Source of the DNA: Sphaerotilus hippei
Lineage (GTDB): Bacteria > Pseudomonadota > Gammaproteobacteria > Burkholderiales > Burkholderiaceae_C
DNA: 64,000 bases
NCBI RefSeq assembly: GCF_003201595.1
Contig: NZ_QJJS01000011.1
Coordinates: 1 to 64,000, forward strand
Reading direction: 5' to 3'
Shown here: one piece after another, positions 15,484 to 24,383 of the stretch
Numbering within the stretch: the stretch's first letter is position 1
How the letters are laid out: each line of letters starts with the position of its first letter
Position numbers and translations under genes: made by a program
The notes under the pieces: generated by a model
The model's database searches: none
The model's input: the letters and a program-made list of their open reading frames with translations, nothing else
Told to the model about the DNA's origin: nothing

Positions 15484-16376
15484 CAGGCGATGATCAGCAG
15501 GGTCGTGACCAGCCACAGCGGCAGCATCAGCACCAGGTGGCAGTCGGAGAACAGGTCACGCGCGGTGTCCTGGCCGTGGCCCTTGCCATGCAGCAGGAAC
15601 AGGTAGCGGCAGATGCCGTAGAGCAGGAAGGGCACGGTGTAGATCAGCCGGTCGGTGCCGTGCAGCGCGACGGTCTCGGGGCTGACGGTGTAGAGCGCGT
15701 AGGCCAGCACCGAGCAGCCGCCGGTCATGGCCAGCAGCTGGTCGAGCACCTCGGGCCGGTAGTGCGCGAGCACCCGGCGCGCCGGGGTGCCGCTGGCCTC
15801 GCAGACCAGCAGCTCGGCCTTGCGCTTGGCGAAGCCCAGGAAGAGCGTGATCATCATGCCGCACAGCAGCAGCCACGACGAGGGCGGGATGCCCACGCCG
15901 AGCGTGCCGATCAGGATGCGCAGCATGAAGCCGGCCGAGATCACGAACACGTCGACGATGACCATGTGCTTGAGCCGGTGGGTGTAGGCGATGTTCATCA
16001 CCGCGTAACACGTGACCAGCGCCAGCGCGGTCAGCGAGGCGGCCCCGGCGGCCAGCAGCGCCGTGGCGGCCAGCGCCAGGCCCAGCGCACGAGCCACCAC
16101 CGGTTGGATGGCGCCGCTGGCGATCGGGCGGTGGCATTTGCCGGGGTGGTGCCGGTCGGCCTCGACGTCGATCAGGTCGTTGTAGACGTAGACCGCGCTG
16201 GCCATCGCGCAGAACGCGATGAAGACCAGGCCGACCGACTGCACCAGCGACGCGTCGTGCCACTGGTGGGCGAAGATCAGCCCGAGCAGCACGAAGCCGT
16301 TCTTGACCCACTGGTGCGGGCGCAGCAGGGCGAGGGCCGCCGGGTAGATCCCGATGGACGGACGGGTGGCTTGCAC
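15483..16376 (-). CDS. UbiA-family decaprenyl-phosphate phosphoribosyltransferase (DPPR synthase type)
   Basis: A 297-residue membrane prenyltransferase homologue. The first Asp-rich motif is NDLIDVEADRHHPGKCHRPI (from residue 66) and the second is YTHRLKHMVIVDVFVISAGF. Both are closer to mycobacterial Rv3806c, which joins PRPP to decaprenyl phosphate, than to UbiA/CyoE. The frame opens at a TTG (16424), but the GTG at 16376 has GAGGGAG 7 bases upstream and is the better start. It heads the operon UbiA, flippase-like, DprE1-like, DprE2-like, HAD. Related sets occur in the Azorhizobium Nod-factor arabinosylation genes and the Pseudomonas pilin arabinosylation locus. Confidence 0.88.
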   Translation of the reverse strand: MQATRPSIGIYPAALALLRPHQWVKNGFVLLGLIFAHQWHDASLVQSVGLVFIAFCAMASAVYVYNDLIDVEADRHHPGKCHRPIASGAIQPVVARALGLALAATALLAAGAASLTALALVTCYAVMNIAYTHRLKHMVIVDVFVISAGFMLRILIGTLGVGIPPSSWLLLCGMMITLFLGFAKRKAELLVCEASGTPARRVLAHYRPEVLDQLLAMTGGCSVLAYALYTVSPETVALHGTDRLIYTVPFLLYGICRYLFLLHGKGHGQDTARDLFSDCHLVLMLPLWLVTTLLIIA

Positions 16377-16460
16377 GCGGAGACTCCCTCTGTTGATGGC
16401 TGAAAGTGTATCCAGTTGTTTCAACAGTGGGGAGTCCGTCGATCCATCGGATCGCGCGGA

Positions 16461-16481
16461 GCGGGGCGGCGAGCGCCCCGC
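16461..16481 (-). terminator. GC-rich stem-loop after the nucleotide-sugar dehydrogenase
   Basis: A perfect 8-base stem, GCGGGGCG (16461-16468) with CGCCCCGC (16474-16481), and a 5-base loop, lies 6 bases past the dehydrogenase stop. No T-tract is visible on the minus strand, so termination would be weak or factor-assisted. Confidence 0.45.
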
Positions 16482-16487
16482 GGGGTC

Positions 16488-17768
<1,281 letters not shown>

Positions 17769-17788
17769 GTTGTGTCTTCTTTCAGGGA

Positions 17789-18523
17789 TCAGCCGCGCTG
17801 GATCAGGCGGTCGGCCACGGCCTGCACCTGGCCCATGGACAGCAGGTGGGCGTGGATCAGCGCGAGCGCGCCGCTGCGGTGCAGCTCGAGCACGACCTCG
17901 TCGGGCAGGGCCTGCAGCTTGGCCTCGTCGACCATGAAGAAGCCCGCGGCGTTGACGTCCATGCCGTTGTCGAGCCGGCCCTTGACCTCGCCGCTGCGCA
18001 GCAGCTCGAGCTGGACCAGGCGCGCGCACAGCGCCCGCGTGCGCACGCTGTCTTCCTCGAAGCGGTCGAGCAGCTGCACCATGGCCTGCAGGTAGTCGCT
18101 GGGCTGGCCGGCGTCGTCGAACAGGCGCTCGCCTTCGGTGGTGCTGTAGCCGGCCCAGCCGTCGTCGAGCGCGACGCTCAGGCCGTCGACGTCGTTGCGC
18201 ACGTAGGTGAACGGGTAGCGGCGCAGGAAGGCGGGCAGGTAGCGGGCGGTCCAGCCGCCGTCGGGGCCGACGTAGGCGTTGTCGTTGGCGCGCAGGCTCA
18301 GCAGCGCCACCGGCGTGATCTGCGGCTGGCCGTCGGCGCCGTGCTCGACCGGCACGAAGGCGATCGGGTACTCGCGGGCCACGTCGAGGAATTCGGCCAC
18401 CGTGACCGACACCGCGTTGAGGCCGCGCACGAAGCGCCAGTCCTGCACCGGCGTGATGCGCAGCGGCGCGTGGCGGTCGCGGTCGAGCAGGGTGAGCTGG
18501 CGGTAGAGCTGGGGATCAGTCAT
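17789..18523 (-). CDS. SapC-family protein
   Basis: A 244-residue protein matching the SapC family: LYRQLTLLDRDRHAPLRI at the N-terminus, FLDVAREYPIAFV, the ALLSLRANDNAYVGPDGGW segment and YLPAFLRRYPF. The family is named after a Campylobacter surface-layer gene, but its biochemical role in proteobacteria is unclear. There is no signal peptide. It overlaps the end of the CNNM/CorC gene by 8 bases and precedes the nucleotide-sugar dehydrogenase, so the three are probably one transcript. Confidence 0.85.
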   Translation of the reverse strand: MTDPQLYRQLTLLDRDRHAPLRITPVQDWRFVRGLNAVSVTVAEFLDVAREYPIAFVPVEHGADGQPQITPVALLSLRANDNAYVGPDGGWTARYLPAFLRRYPFTYVRNDVDGLSVALDDGWAGYSTTEGERLFDDAGQPSDYLQAMVQLLDRFEEDSVRTRALCARLVQLELLRSGEVKGRLDNGMDVNAAGFFMVDEAKLQALPDEVVLELHRSGALALIHAHLLSMGQVQAVADRLIQRG

Positions 18524-19823
18524 GGTGGTTCTCTTCGGCAGGGTGGAGGCGGCTGACCAGCAGCTTGTCGACCCGCTTGCCGTCGAGGTCGACGACCTCG
18601 AAGCGCCAGCCGTCCCACTCGATCACGTCGGTGGTCTGCGGCAGGCGTCCGAGCAGCAGCATCACCATGCCGGCCAGGGTGTTGTAGCGGCCGCGGTCCT
18701 CGTCGGGCAGCTGCTTGAGGTGCAGGCGGTCCTTGAGCTCGTGCGTGGGGATCAGGCCGTCCATCAGCCAGGAGCCGTCCTCGCGCTGCACCGCCCAGGA
18801 CTCGCCGTTCTCCCTGGGCAGGAACTCGCCGGTGATGGTCTCGAGCACGTCGCGCAGCGTGATCGTGCCCTGCACGACGCCGTACTCGTCGACGACGAAG
18901 ACCATCTGCACGGCCGAGGCGCGGAAATGCTCGAGCAGCTCCATGCCCGACAGCGTCTCGGGCACGAAGACGGCAGGCTGCAGCGCGTCCTGCAGCGACA
19001 GGTCGCTGCTGCGGGCCAGCTGCATCAGCAGGTGCTGTGCGGTGACGACGCCCAGCACGTCATCGAGCCCGTCGCGGCAGACCGGATAACGCGCGTGGCC
19101 GTGCTCGGCCAGCTCGGCGAGGATCTCCTCGCGGGAGGCGGTGATGTCGAGCCAGGCGATGTCGCCGCGGGGAATCATCATCGAGCCGACCTGGCGATCG
19201 TCGAGGCGGAAGACGTTGCGCACCATCTGGTGCTCGTGCTCCTCGATCACGCCGGCGTCCACGCCTTCCTCGAGGCTGGCGGCGATCTCCTCCTCGGTGA
19301 CGCCGCGCCCGCCGGTGTCGCGTGCGCCCAGCAGCGTCAGGATGGCCTGGGTCGAGCCCGACAGCAGCTTGACGAAGGGGCGCGCGGCCATCGACAGCCA
19401 GTTCATCGGCAGCGCCATGCGGCGCGCGACGGTCTCGGGGTACATCTGGCCCACCCGCTTGGGCACGAGTTCGCCGAAGATGATGGTCAGGAAGGTGATG
19501 ATCACGACGACCAGGCCGGTGGCGGTCACGTCGGTGATGGTGTCGGGGATGCTGAAGGTCTCGGTCAGCCAGCGCGCCAGCGGCGGCGAGAAGGCCGCTT
19601 CGCCGACGATGCCGTTGAGCACGCCGATCGAGGTGATGCCGATCTGCACCGTCGACAGGAACTGCGTCGGGTTGTCGTGCAGGGCCAGCGCGGCACGGGC
19701 ACCGGCATCGCCGCCTTCGACCAGCACCTGCAGGCGGGCCTTGCGGCTCGAGGCCAGGGCCATCTCCGACATGGCGAACAGGCCGTTGAGAAGGATCAGG
19801 AAGATCAGTATCGCTAAGTCCAT
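18516..19823 (-). CDS. CNNM/CorC-family membrane protein with CBS domains
   Basis: A 435-residue protein with the standard order: an N-terminal DUF21/CNNM membrane domain of about four helices (LNGLFAMSEMALASSRKAR, FGELVPKRVGQ), a CBS pair (MMIPRGDIAWLDI to VVDEYGVVQGTITLRDVLE) and a C-terminal CorC_HlyC domain (DGLIPTHELKDRL). Members are linked to Mg2+ or other cation efflux and to haemolysin-related phenotypes. The ATG at 19823 begins directly at the first membrane helix. The gene is divergent from apaH, with 61 bases between the starts. Confidence 0.92.
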   Translation of the reverse strand: MDLAILIFLILLNGLFAMSEMALASSRKARLQVLVEGGDAGARAALALHDNPTQFLSTVQIGITSIGVLNGIVGEAAFSPPLARWLTETFSIPDTITDVTATGLVVVIITFLTIIFGELVPKRVGQMYPETVARRMALPMNWLSMAARPFVKLLSGSTQAILTLLGARDTGGRGVTEEEIAASLEEGVDAGVIEEHEHQMVRNVFRLDDRQVGSMMIPRGDIAWLDITASREEILAELAEHGHARYPVCRDGLDDVLGVVTAQHLLMQLARSSDLSLQDALQPAVFVPETLSGMELLEHFRASAVQMVFVVDEYGVVQGTITLRDVLETITGEFLPRENGESWAVQREDGSWLMDGLIPTHELKDRLHLKQLPDEDRGRYNTLAGMVMLLLGRLPQTTDVIEWDGWRFEVVDLDGKRVDKLLVSRLHPAEENHHD

Positions 19824-19884
19824 GGCAGGCACGGCGGGGCCGCACCATCGTTTGAGGTGCGCCGAGCGTAGCAGAATCCCCCTC

Positions 19885-20706
19885 ATGATCTATCTGCTCG
19901 GTGACCTTCAAGGCTGTTGCGACGCGCTGGACCGGCTGCTCGCGGAGCTGGACTTTTCCCCCTCGCGGGACCGCCTGTATGCACTGGGCGACCTGGTCAA
20001 CCGCGGGCCGGCCTCGCTGCAGGTGCTCGAGCGGCTGGCCGGCCTGGGCGACGCGGCCACCTGCCTGCTGGGCAACCACGACCTGCACCTGCTGGCGGTG
20101 GCCCACGGCGTGCGCAAGGTGCACCGCGGCGACACGCTCGCGCCCATCCTCGACAGCCCGCGGCGCGACGCCTGGATCCACTGGCTGCGCCACCAGCACC
20201 TGGCGGTGCGCGCCCATGGCTGGCTGATGGTGCATGCCGGCCTGGTGCCGCAGTGGACCGCCGAGCGCACGCTCGAGCTGGCCGGGGAGGTGGAGGCGAT
20301 GCTGCGTGGTGCCGACCTGCAGGCCTTCCTGTCGGTGATGTACGGCAACGAGCCGGCCCGCTGGAGCGAGGACCTGGCCGGCTCCGACCGCCTGCGCCTG
20401 GTGGTCAACGTGCTGACCCGGATGCGCTTCTGCCAGGCCGACGGCACGATGGACTTCAAGCTCAAGGAAGGTGCGGGGGCGGCGCCGGCCGGGCTGTTCC
20501 CGTGGTTCGAGGCGCCGGGGCGCCTGACCGCCGGCGTGCCGGTGGCCTTCGGCCACTGGTCGACGCTGGGGCTGATCGAGCGTGCGGACCTGCTGGCGCT
20601 GGACACCGGCTGCGTCTGGGGCGGCGCGCTGACCGCCGCCCGCGTCGACGGTGGCCGCCGCGAGCTGATCAGCGTGCGTTGTGCCCAGGCGCAGGCGCCC
20701 GGCTGA
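19885..20706 (+). CDS. apaH: symmetrical bis(5'-nucleosyl)-tetraphosphatase
   Basis: A 273-residue metallophosphatase, normal length for ApaH, which splits Ap4A into two ADP. The metal ligands are in GDLQGC (from residue 6), LGDLVNRGP, LLGNHDLHLLA and the later VHAGLVPQW and FGHWSTLG motifs. The ATG at 19885 lies directly before IYLLGD with no strong ribosome site. It is a housekeeping gene that, with the adjacent tRNA, probably marks core chromosome between the left polysaccharide arm and the accessory island. Confidence 0.95.
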   Translation: MIYLLGDLQGCCDALDRLLAELDFSPSRDRLYALGDLVNRGPASLQVLERLAGLGDAATCLLGNHDLHLLAVAHGVRKVHRGDTLAPILDSPRRDAWIHWLRHQHLAVRAHGWLMVHAGLVPQWTAERTLELAGEVEAMLRGADLQAFLSVMYGNEPARWSEDLAGSDRLRLVVNVLTRMRFCQADGTMDFKLKEGAGAAPAGLFPWFEAPGRLTAGVPVAFGHWSTLGLIERADLLALDTGCVWGGALTAARVDGGRRELISVRCAQAQAPG

Positions 20707-20758
20707 GCCGGCCACCCCTTCCGGAGCGGCGCAAATCTGCCACAATGCGCGCCTTCCA

Positions 20759-20848
20759 GGAGATGTGGCCGAGTGGTTTAAGGCAGCAGTCTTGAAAACT
20801 GCCGACGGTGTGAGCCGTCCGTGAGTTCGAATCTCACCGTCTCCGCCA
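20759..20848 (+). tRNA. tRNA-Ser (anticodon UGA)
   Basis: A 90-base class II tRNA with acceptor GGAGATG paired to CGTCTCC, discriminator G and an encoded CCA. The anticodon TGA is at 20793-20795 in the CTTGAAA loop. A long variable arm (CGGTGTGAGCCG) and a TTCGAAT T-loop are present. tRNA-Ser genes are common integration sites, and accessory genes begin right after it, but I found no repeat of its 3' end at the far side of the island. Confidence 0.96.
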
Positions 20849-21084
20849 AATCCCCCTATGGAGAACGGGCCTCGAGTGGGTGCCTCCCCACATCCCGGCC
20901 CACTTCGGCCGATTGAGCCCGTTTCGAGGGGGTGCATTGGTCGTAACCGTTGGAGCTGGGGTCGCCAATGACGACCCCAGCCCGTCCGGGCGATGATCGA
21001 CGCGCAGGCCGGACTCGGTGATGGCGTTGATCTCACGCATCTGCGTGCCCCCATTGCCGGAACCACCCTCAACAGTAATGAGGG
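20849..21084. other. intergenic, structured tRNA downstream region
   Basis: No gene is seen. After the tRNA there is a long imperfect fold in which GAACGGGCCTCGAGTGGG is roughly mirrored by CCCACTTCGG and GAGCCCGTTTC near 20860-20932. A perfect hairpin at 20956-20980 follows. Confidence 0.4.
20956..20980. terminator. perfect 9-base-pair hairpin
   Basis: CTGGGGTCG (20956-20964) and CGACCCCAG (20972-20980) form a perfect stem around a 7-base loop, between the tRNA and the convergent PIN-toxin gene. It could terminate both transcripts. No T-tract. Confidence 0.45.
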
Positions 21085-21510
21085 CTACCAGGTCGGGGCC
21101 GTTCTGTCGAGCAGCAGTTCAGCCCTCGGTAGCTTGGAGGCGCCGACGTCGAAGGTCAGGAACCTTGACCGGCCCAGATGAACCGCCCTCGCGCTGAGCA
21201 GGCAATCGGCAAAGTCAGCTCGCGACTGTTGGCTCCAAATGTGCAGAGCTTCTTCGACCGTGGGTTCGTGTTCGAACTCGACATCGCCGCTTTCGAGCAG
21301 TTGCGCGAAGGCCCCCGCGATGGCCTCCTTGTCGAGCTTGTATCGGCTTCGCAGCACCCACTCGGTCTCCAGCAACGCACAGAGCATGATGAGGACGGGC
21401 TCATCGGCCTTCGCGGCTTCATCGACCAGACGACGGGCTGCGGCGAACTGCGCTTCGTCATCCTGGACGAGCAGCCGAACCAGGACGTTGGTGTCAATGG
21501 CGACGCTCAT
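21085..21510 (-). CDS. PIN-domain (VapC-type) toxin
   Basis: A 141-residue PIN protein with Asp6 in VAIDTNVLVRLLVQDD, Glu48/Glu50 in LCALLETEWVLRS, Asp99/Asp102 in SRADFADCLLSARA and Asp121 in FLTFD, giving a complete acidic cluster. Such toxins are RNases neutralised by their upstream antitoxin. The gene overlaps the AbrB-type antitoxin stop by 4 bases. It is distinct from the vapC near 3.5 kb: its partner is of the AbrB/MazE type and its first motif is IDTNVL, not VDSSVW. Confidence 0.9.
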   Translation of the reverse strand: MSVAIDTNVLVRLLVQDDEAQFAAARRLVDEAAKADEPVLIMLCALLETEWVLRSRYKLDKEAIAGAFAQLLESGDVEFEHEPTVEEALHIWSQQSRADFADCLLSARAVHLGRSRFLTFDVGASKLPRAELLLDRTAPTW

Positions 21511-21731
21511 TGGAACGGATTCATGTCCTCGACCGCGACCTTCGGCTGACCGGGCCGGGTGAGCAAACCCGCCAGGTCCGCCAGCCGTTTGGTCTTGGCC
21601 CGCATGATGACGGTGCCATCGCTCAGCAGCGTGAACGTCAGCTTGTCGCCTGCTTTCAGTCCGAGGCGGTCCCGGATTTCACGGGGCACGGTGACTTGGC
21701 CTTTGCTTGTCAGCGTTGTGGGGTCAGCCAT
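21507..21731 (-). CDS. AbrB/MazE-type antitoxin
   Basis: A 74-residue SpoVT-AbrB swapped-hairpin protein: TLTSKGQVTVPREIRDRLGL and GDKLTFTLLSDGTVIMR. The C-terminal RLADLAGLLTRPGQPKVAVE tail is the toxin-binding part. I start it at ATG 21731, where the family normally begins; an in-frame ATG four codons earlier supplies an AGGAAG that may serve as a ribosome site. It overlaps the PIN toxin by 4 bases. A perfect inverted repeat about 20 bases upstream is a likely autorepression site. Confidence 0.9.
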   Translation of the reverse strand: MADPTTLTSKGQVTVPREIRDRLGLKAGDKLTFTLLSDGTVIMRAKTKRLADLAGLLTRPGQPKVAVEDMNPFQ

Positions 21732-21751
21732 GGTCTTCCTCATCTGAAAGT

Positions 21752-21774
21752 ATTACGACTGCAGAAACCGTAAT
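21752..21774. promoter_or_regulatory. operator-like inverted repeat of the AbrB/PIN pair
   Basis: Perfect arms ATTACG (21752-21757) and CGTAAT (21769-21774), spaced by 11 bases, lie just upstream of the antitoxin start. The site is AT-rich for the region and so is a likely promoter/operator bound by the AbrB-type antitoxin. Confidence 0.55.
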
Positions 21775-21834
21775 GCATGGATGGAGCCAAGTCAACGGGA
21801 CTGTCAACAAGGCTTGTCGTTTCGTGCCCGGGCA

Positions 21835-22749
21835 CTATGCGAAGAACGTAGGGGCTAAGTACTTGACCACTTGCGACTTGTCCTTGAGCACCACCTGTTG
21901 ACTCTCGGGGTGCTCCGACAGGTCGACGTGAAGCCCAAGATGCCGGAGCACGTAGAACACCAGCGCCTCGCGGCACTGCATCCGCGCTTCGCCGTCCACC
22001 ATGCCGTAGTCGACCTCGAGCGCACGACGGTGCGGTAGAGAGAGCTTGGGGTTGGGGACCAGGACCAGTTCGGTCATCGTGTTCCAGGCAGTGTCGCCAG
22101 CCGAACCTGGCCCTGAGGGCTCGTCCAACTGAACATCGCCCATCCGAGCGATGACGAAGTCCCTGAACTCGGCTCTGGAGTCGCAGTGGGCGCGCACATG
22201 CCACCGAAAACCGTCGTGCGCCAGCGCGTGCGGCGTCAGCCTGCGTTCCTGGGGCTCCGGGCGCGACATGGACTGGTATCGCGCACGAATGCCACGCCCC
22301 TCGCGAATGGCGCGCAGCAGCGGCACCAGTGTGTCCGCACGGATGGCACGACCGGGACTTGGGACGAACCCCACGGGCGGCCGCCAGCCGATGAAAGAGG
22401 TCTCCGTCGTGAGCAGCCCGACCTCGGATGCCAACAGTTCGTTGAGGTAGTGGGAGGAGCTGGAGCCCGGGTACAACGGTACGAACTGGCTGCCACTGAC
22501 GTAGACCCGTGCACTGCGGTCGTACACCAGGTTGGCGGGGGCCAGTTCGGTGTACCTCGCGATGTCGAGCGACGCCTGCGGCACCGAGATGCCGAAGAAT
22601 CCAATGAGGTCCGACCTGTTGAGGCGGCCGTCCCACCGCAGGCGAAAGTCGATGAACTCCAGGCGTCGGTCCTGCCCCCAGCGCGACACGGCTCGAGGCT
22701 CTGGGTTGGGCACCTGCTTCGCGGGCGGTGCGGCGGGCGGTGTTCGCAT
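21835..22749 (-). CDS. WYL-domain transcriptional regulator, CapW/BrxR-like
   Basis: A 304-residue protein with a winged helix at about 24-90 (RLEFIDFRLRWDGRLNRSDL, SVPQASLDIARY, NLVYDRSARVY), a WYL domain at about 140-208 (RLTPHALAHDGFRWHVRAHC, FRDFVIARM) and a C-terminal extension. The QAS-D-Y-N-YD winged-helix wording is typical of the BrxR/CapW regulators that repress BREX, CBASS and other defence operons and are thought to respond to infection or DNA damage signals. It is divergent from the Wadjet operon, with a perfect inverted repeat between the two. No ribosome site precedes ATG 22749, so it may be leaderless. Confidence 0.82.
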   Translation of the reverse strand: MRTPPAAPPAKQVPNPEPRAVSRWGQDRRLEFIDFRLRWDGRLNRSDLIGFFGISVPQASLDIARYTELAPANLVYDRSARVYVSGSQFVPLYPGSSSSHYLNELLASEVGLLTTETSFIGWRPPVGFVPSPGRAIRADTLVPLLRAIREGRGIRARYQSMSRPEPQERRLTPHALAHDGFRWHVRAHCDSRAEFRDFVIARMGDVQLDEPSGPGSAGDTAWNTMTELVLVPNPKLSLPHRRALEVDYGMVDGEARMQCREALVFYVLRHLGLHVDLSEHPESQQVVLKDKSQVVKYLAPTFFA

Positions 22750-22767
22750 GGGTTTGATTGTTGCACA

Positions 22768-22784
22768 CGTCTATAGAGTAGACG
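22768..22784. promoter_or_regulatory. probable operator between the WYL regulator and Wadjet
   Basis: A perfect inverted repeat CGTCTA / TAGACG (22768-22773 and 22779-22784) with a 5-base spacer lies 19 bases upstream of the regulator gene and about 135 bases upstream of jetA. Its position suits repression of both directions by the CapW/BrxR-like dimer; binding is inferred. Confidence 0.55.
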
Positions 22785-22919
22785 CATCTAAAAACTATGC
22801 CCATAATGGGCGTGCAAGCAAGCGAACTCAGAGCAAATCAGGGAGATGACGTTGGAAGGACGCTCGATTCCGCGCGGCCCACTCGGGCGCCAGGTTCACG
22901 GCCACCAAGGGTGAGCGCT

Positions 22920-24383
22920 GTGAAGGTACTCCGCACCTCAGAGGCCTACCAAGCGCTGCGTGAAGGGCGCGTGTGGAAGCTCCTGGCCGCCGACCTGGGT
23001 CCGGTGGTGCTGGCCATGCTGAACTCACTCTTCATGCAAGAGGACAAGGTGCTGCCAGGGTCCGTCCTGTTTGAGCGGCTCACCCGGGACATCGACGCCT
23101 TGCGCGGGCAGGGGCACATGCTCCCTCAGGCGGCGCAGGCCTACACCGCTGACTGGCTGGCCCAAGGCTGGCTCACCCGGCGATTTCCGGCGGGGGCGTC
23201 CGAGGAGGTCTATGAGCTCACCGCCGACGCGGCCACCGCGCTGCGCCTGGTCAACAGCATCCAACGCCCCCGCACGGCGGCGACCGAGAGCCGGTTGGCC
23301 AACGTGATGCAGCAGGTGATTCGCCTCGCTGAGGAGACGGACGCGAACCCCCAGACTCGGCTGGCTGCACTGATGGCCGAGCGCGAGCGCATCGACCAGG
23401 AAATCGCTGCGGTTCGGCGCGGAGGCGTGAAGACCTTGCCGGAGGACCGTGCGGTTGAGCGCGCACGAGAGGTCATCGCGCTCGCCCAGGACCTGGCGGC
23501 CGACTTTCGAAATGTTCGCGACGCCTTCGACCGGCTCAACCGAGAGTTGCGCCAGAGCCTGATGGAAAACGACGGCAGCCGAGGCGACGTGCTGGAGCAC
23601 CTGTTCGCCGGCGTGGACCTGATTGCAGAGAGCGACCCGGGGCGCACCTTCACGGCGTTCTGGCGCCTGCTGACCGACGGCGAGCAGTCTTTTGCGCTGA
23701 CCGAAGCCCTGGATGCCGTCACCAGCCGCGGATTCGCGCGTCGCCTGGACGTGCGAGAACGCCGCTTCCTGCAGTCGTTGACCGCGACGCTGATGGCCGA
23801 AGGCGGTGAGGTGCACGAAGTGCTGCAGCAGTTCGCGCGCAGCCTCAAGAGCTTCGTGCAAAGCCGGGAGTTCCAGGAGCAGCGCCGTCTGCATGCGCTG
23901 CTGAAACAAGCCCAGCTGGCCGCCCTTGCCGCGCGGGACCATGTCCGTGCCAACGAGCTGATGAACTTCGACCTGTCGCTGACCAGCAGCCGCATTCGCT
24001 CGGTCGCGCAGTGGGGCCTGTACGACCCGAATCTGCGGGTGCCGGACGCCAGCATGGACGACGCGGCGCCATCGCACTGGCGCATCGAAGACGTCGAAGA
24101 ACTGGTGCGGCACTCCGAAATCGACTTCCGCACCCTGCGCGAGAACATCAAGGCCGTGCTCGTCGACACGTCGCAGGCGTCCATTGCCGACGTGCTCACA
24201 CGCTTCCCGGCCGAGCAGGGCTTCGGCTCGGTGGTGGGCTACGTTGCGCTCGGTGCCAAGCATGGGGAAGTGACCGATGCCATCCAACAAGTTTGCTGGC
24301 AAGGCAAGGACGGTGAGCACCGCAGTGCCCACGTCCCGGCCATCTATTTCCTGAGGGAGAGGTTCCTTGAACTATTCCAGTGA
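22920..24383 (+). CDS. jetA: Wadjet protein JetA (DUF3375, MukF/kleisin-like)
   Basis: A 487-residue protein of the DUF3375 family, the kleisin-like subunit of the type I Wadjet SMC complex. It begins KVLRTSEAYQALREGRVWKL, followed by a winged-helix region (LFERLTRDIDALR, YTADWLAQGWLTRRF) and long helical middle segments. The frame opens at 22797, but the GTG at 22920 has GGTGA 5 bases upstream and gives the family's usual N-terminus. It is the first gene of jetABCD, and jetB overlaps its end by 17 bases. Confidence 0.9.
   Translation: MKVLRTSEAYQALREGRVWKLLAADLGPVVLAMLNSLFMQEDKVLPGSVLFERLTRDIDALRGQGHMLPQAAQAYTADWLAQGWLTRRFPAGASEEVYELTADAATALRLVNSIQRPRTAATESRLANVMQQVIRLAEETDANPQTRLAALMAERERIDQEIAAVRRGGVKTLPEDRAVERAREVIALAQDLAADFRNVRDAFDRLNRELRQSLMENDGSRGDVLEHLFAGVDLIAESDPGRTFTAFWRLLTDGEQSFALTEALDAVTSRGFARRLDVRERRFLQSLTATLMAEGGEVHEVLQQFARSLKSFVQSREFQEQRRLHALLKQAQLAALAARDHVRANELMNFDLSLTSSRIRSVAQWGLYDPNLRVPDASMDDAAPSHWRIEDVEELVRHSEIDFRTLRENIKAVLVDTSQASIADVLTRFPAEQGFGSVVGYVALGAKHGEVTDAIQQVCWQGKDGEHRSAHVPAIYFLRERFLELFQ

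Noticed and set aside
16376-16424. TTG 16424 as the start of the UbiA-type gene
   Set aside because: No ribosome site precedes it, whereas GTG 16376 has GAGGGAG at an ideal distance.
20825-20848. tRNA-Ser 3' end as an attachment core with a second copy near 33 kb
   Set aside because: I looked for the TTCGAATCTCACCGTCTCC segment in 32.7-33.5 kb and did not see it; the site-specific insertion idea stays unproven.
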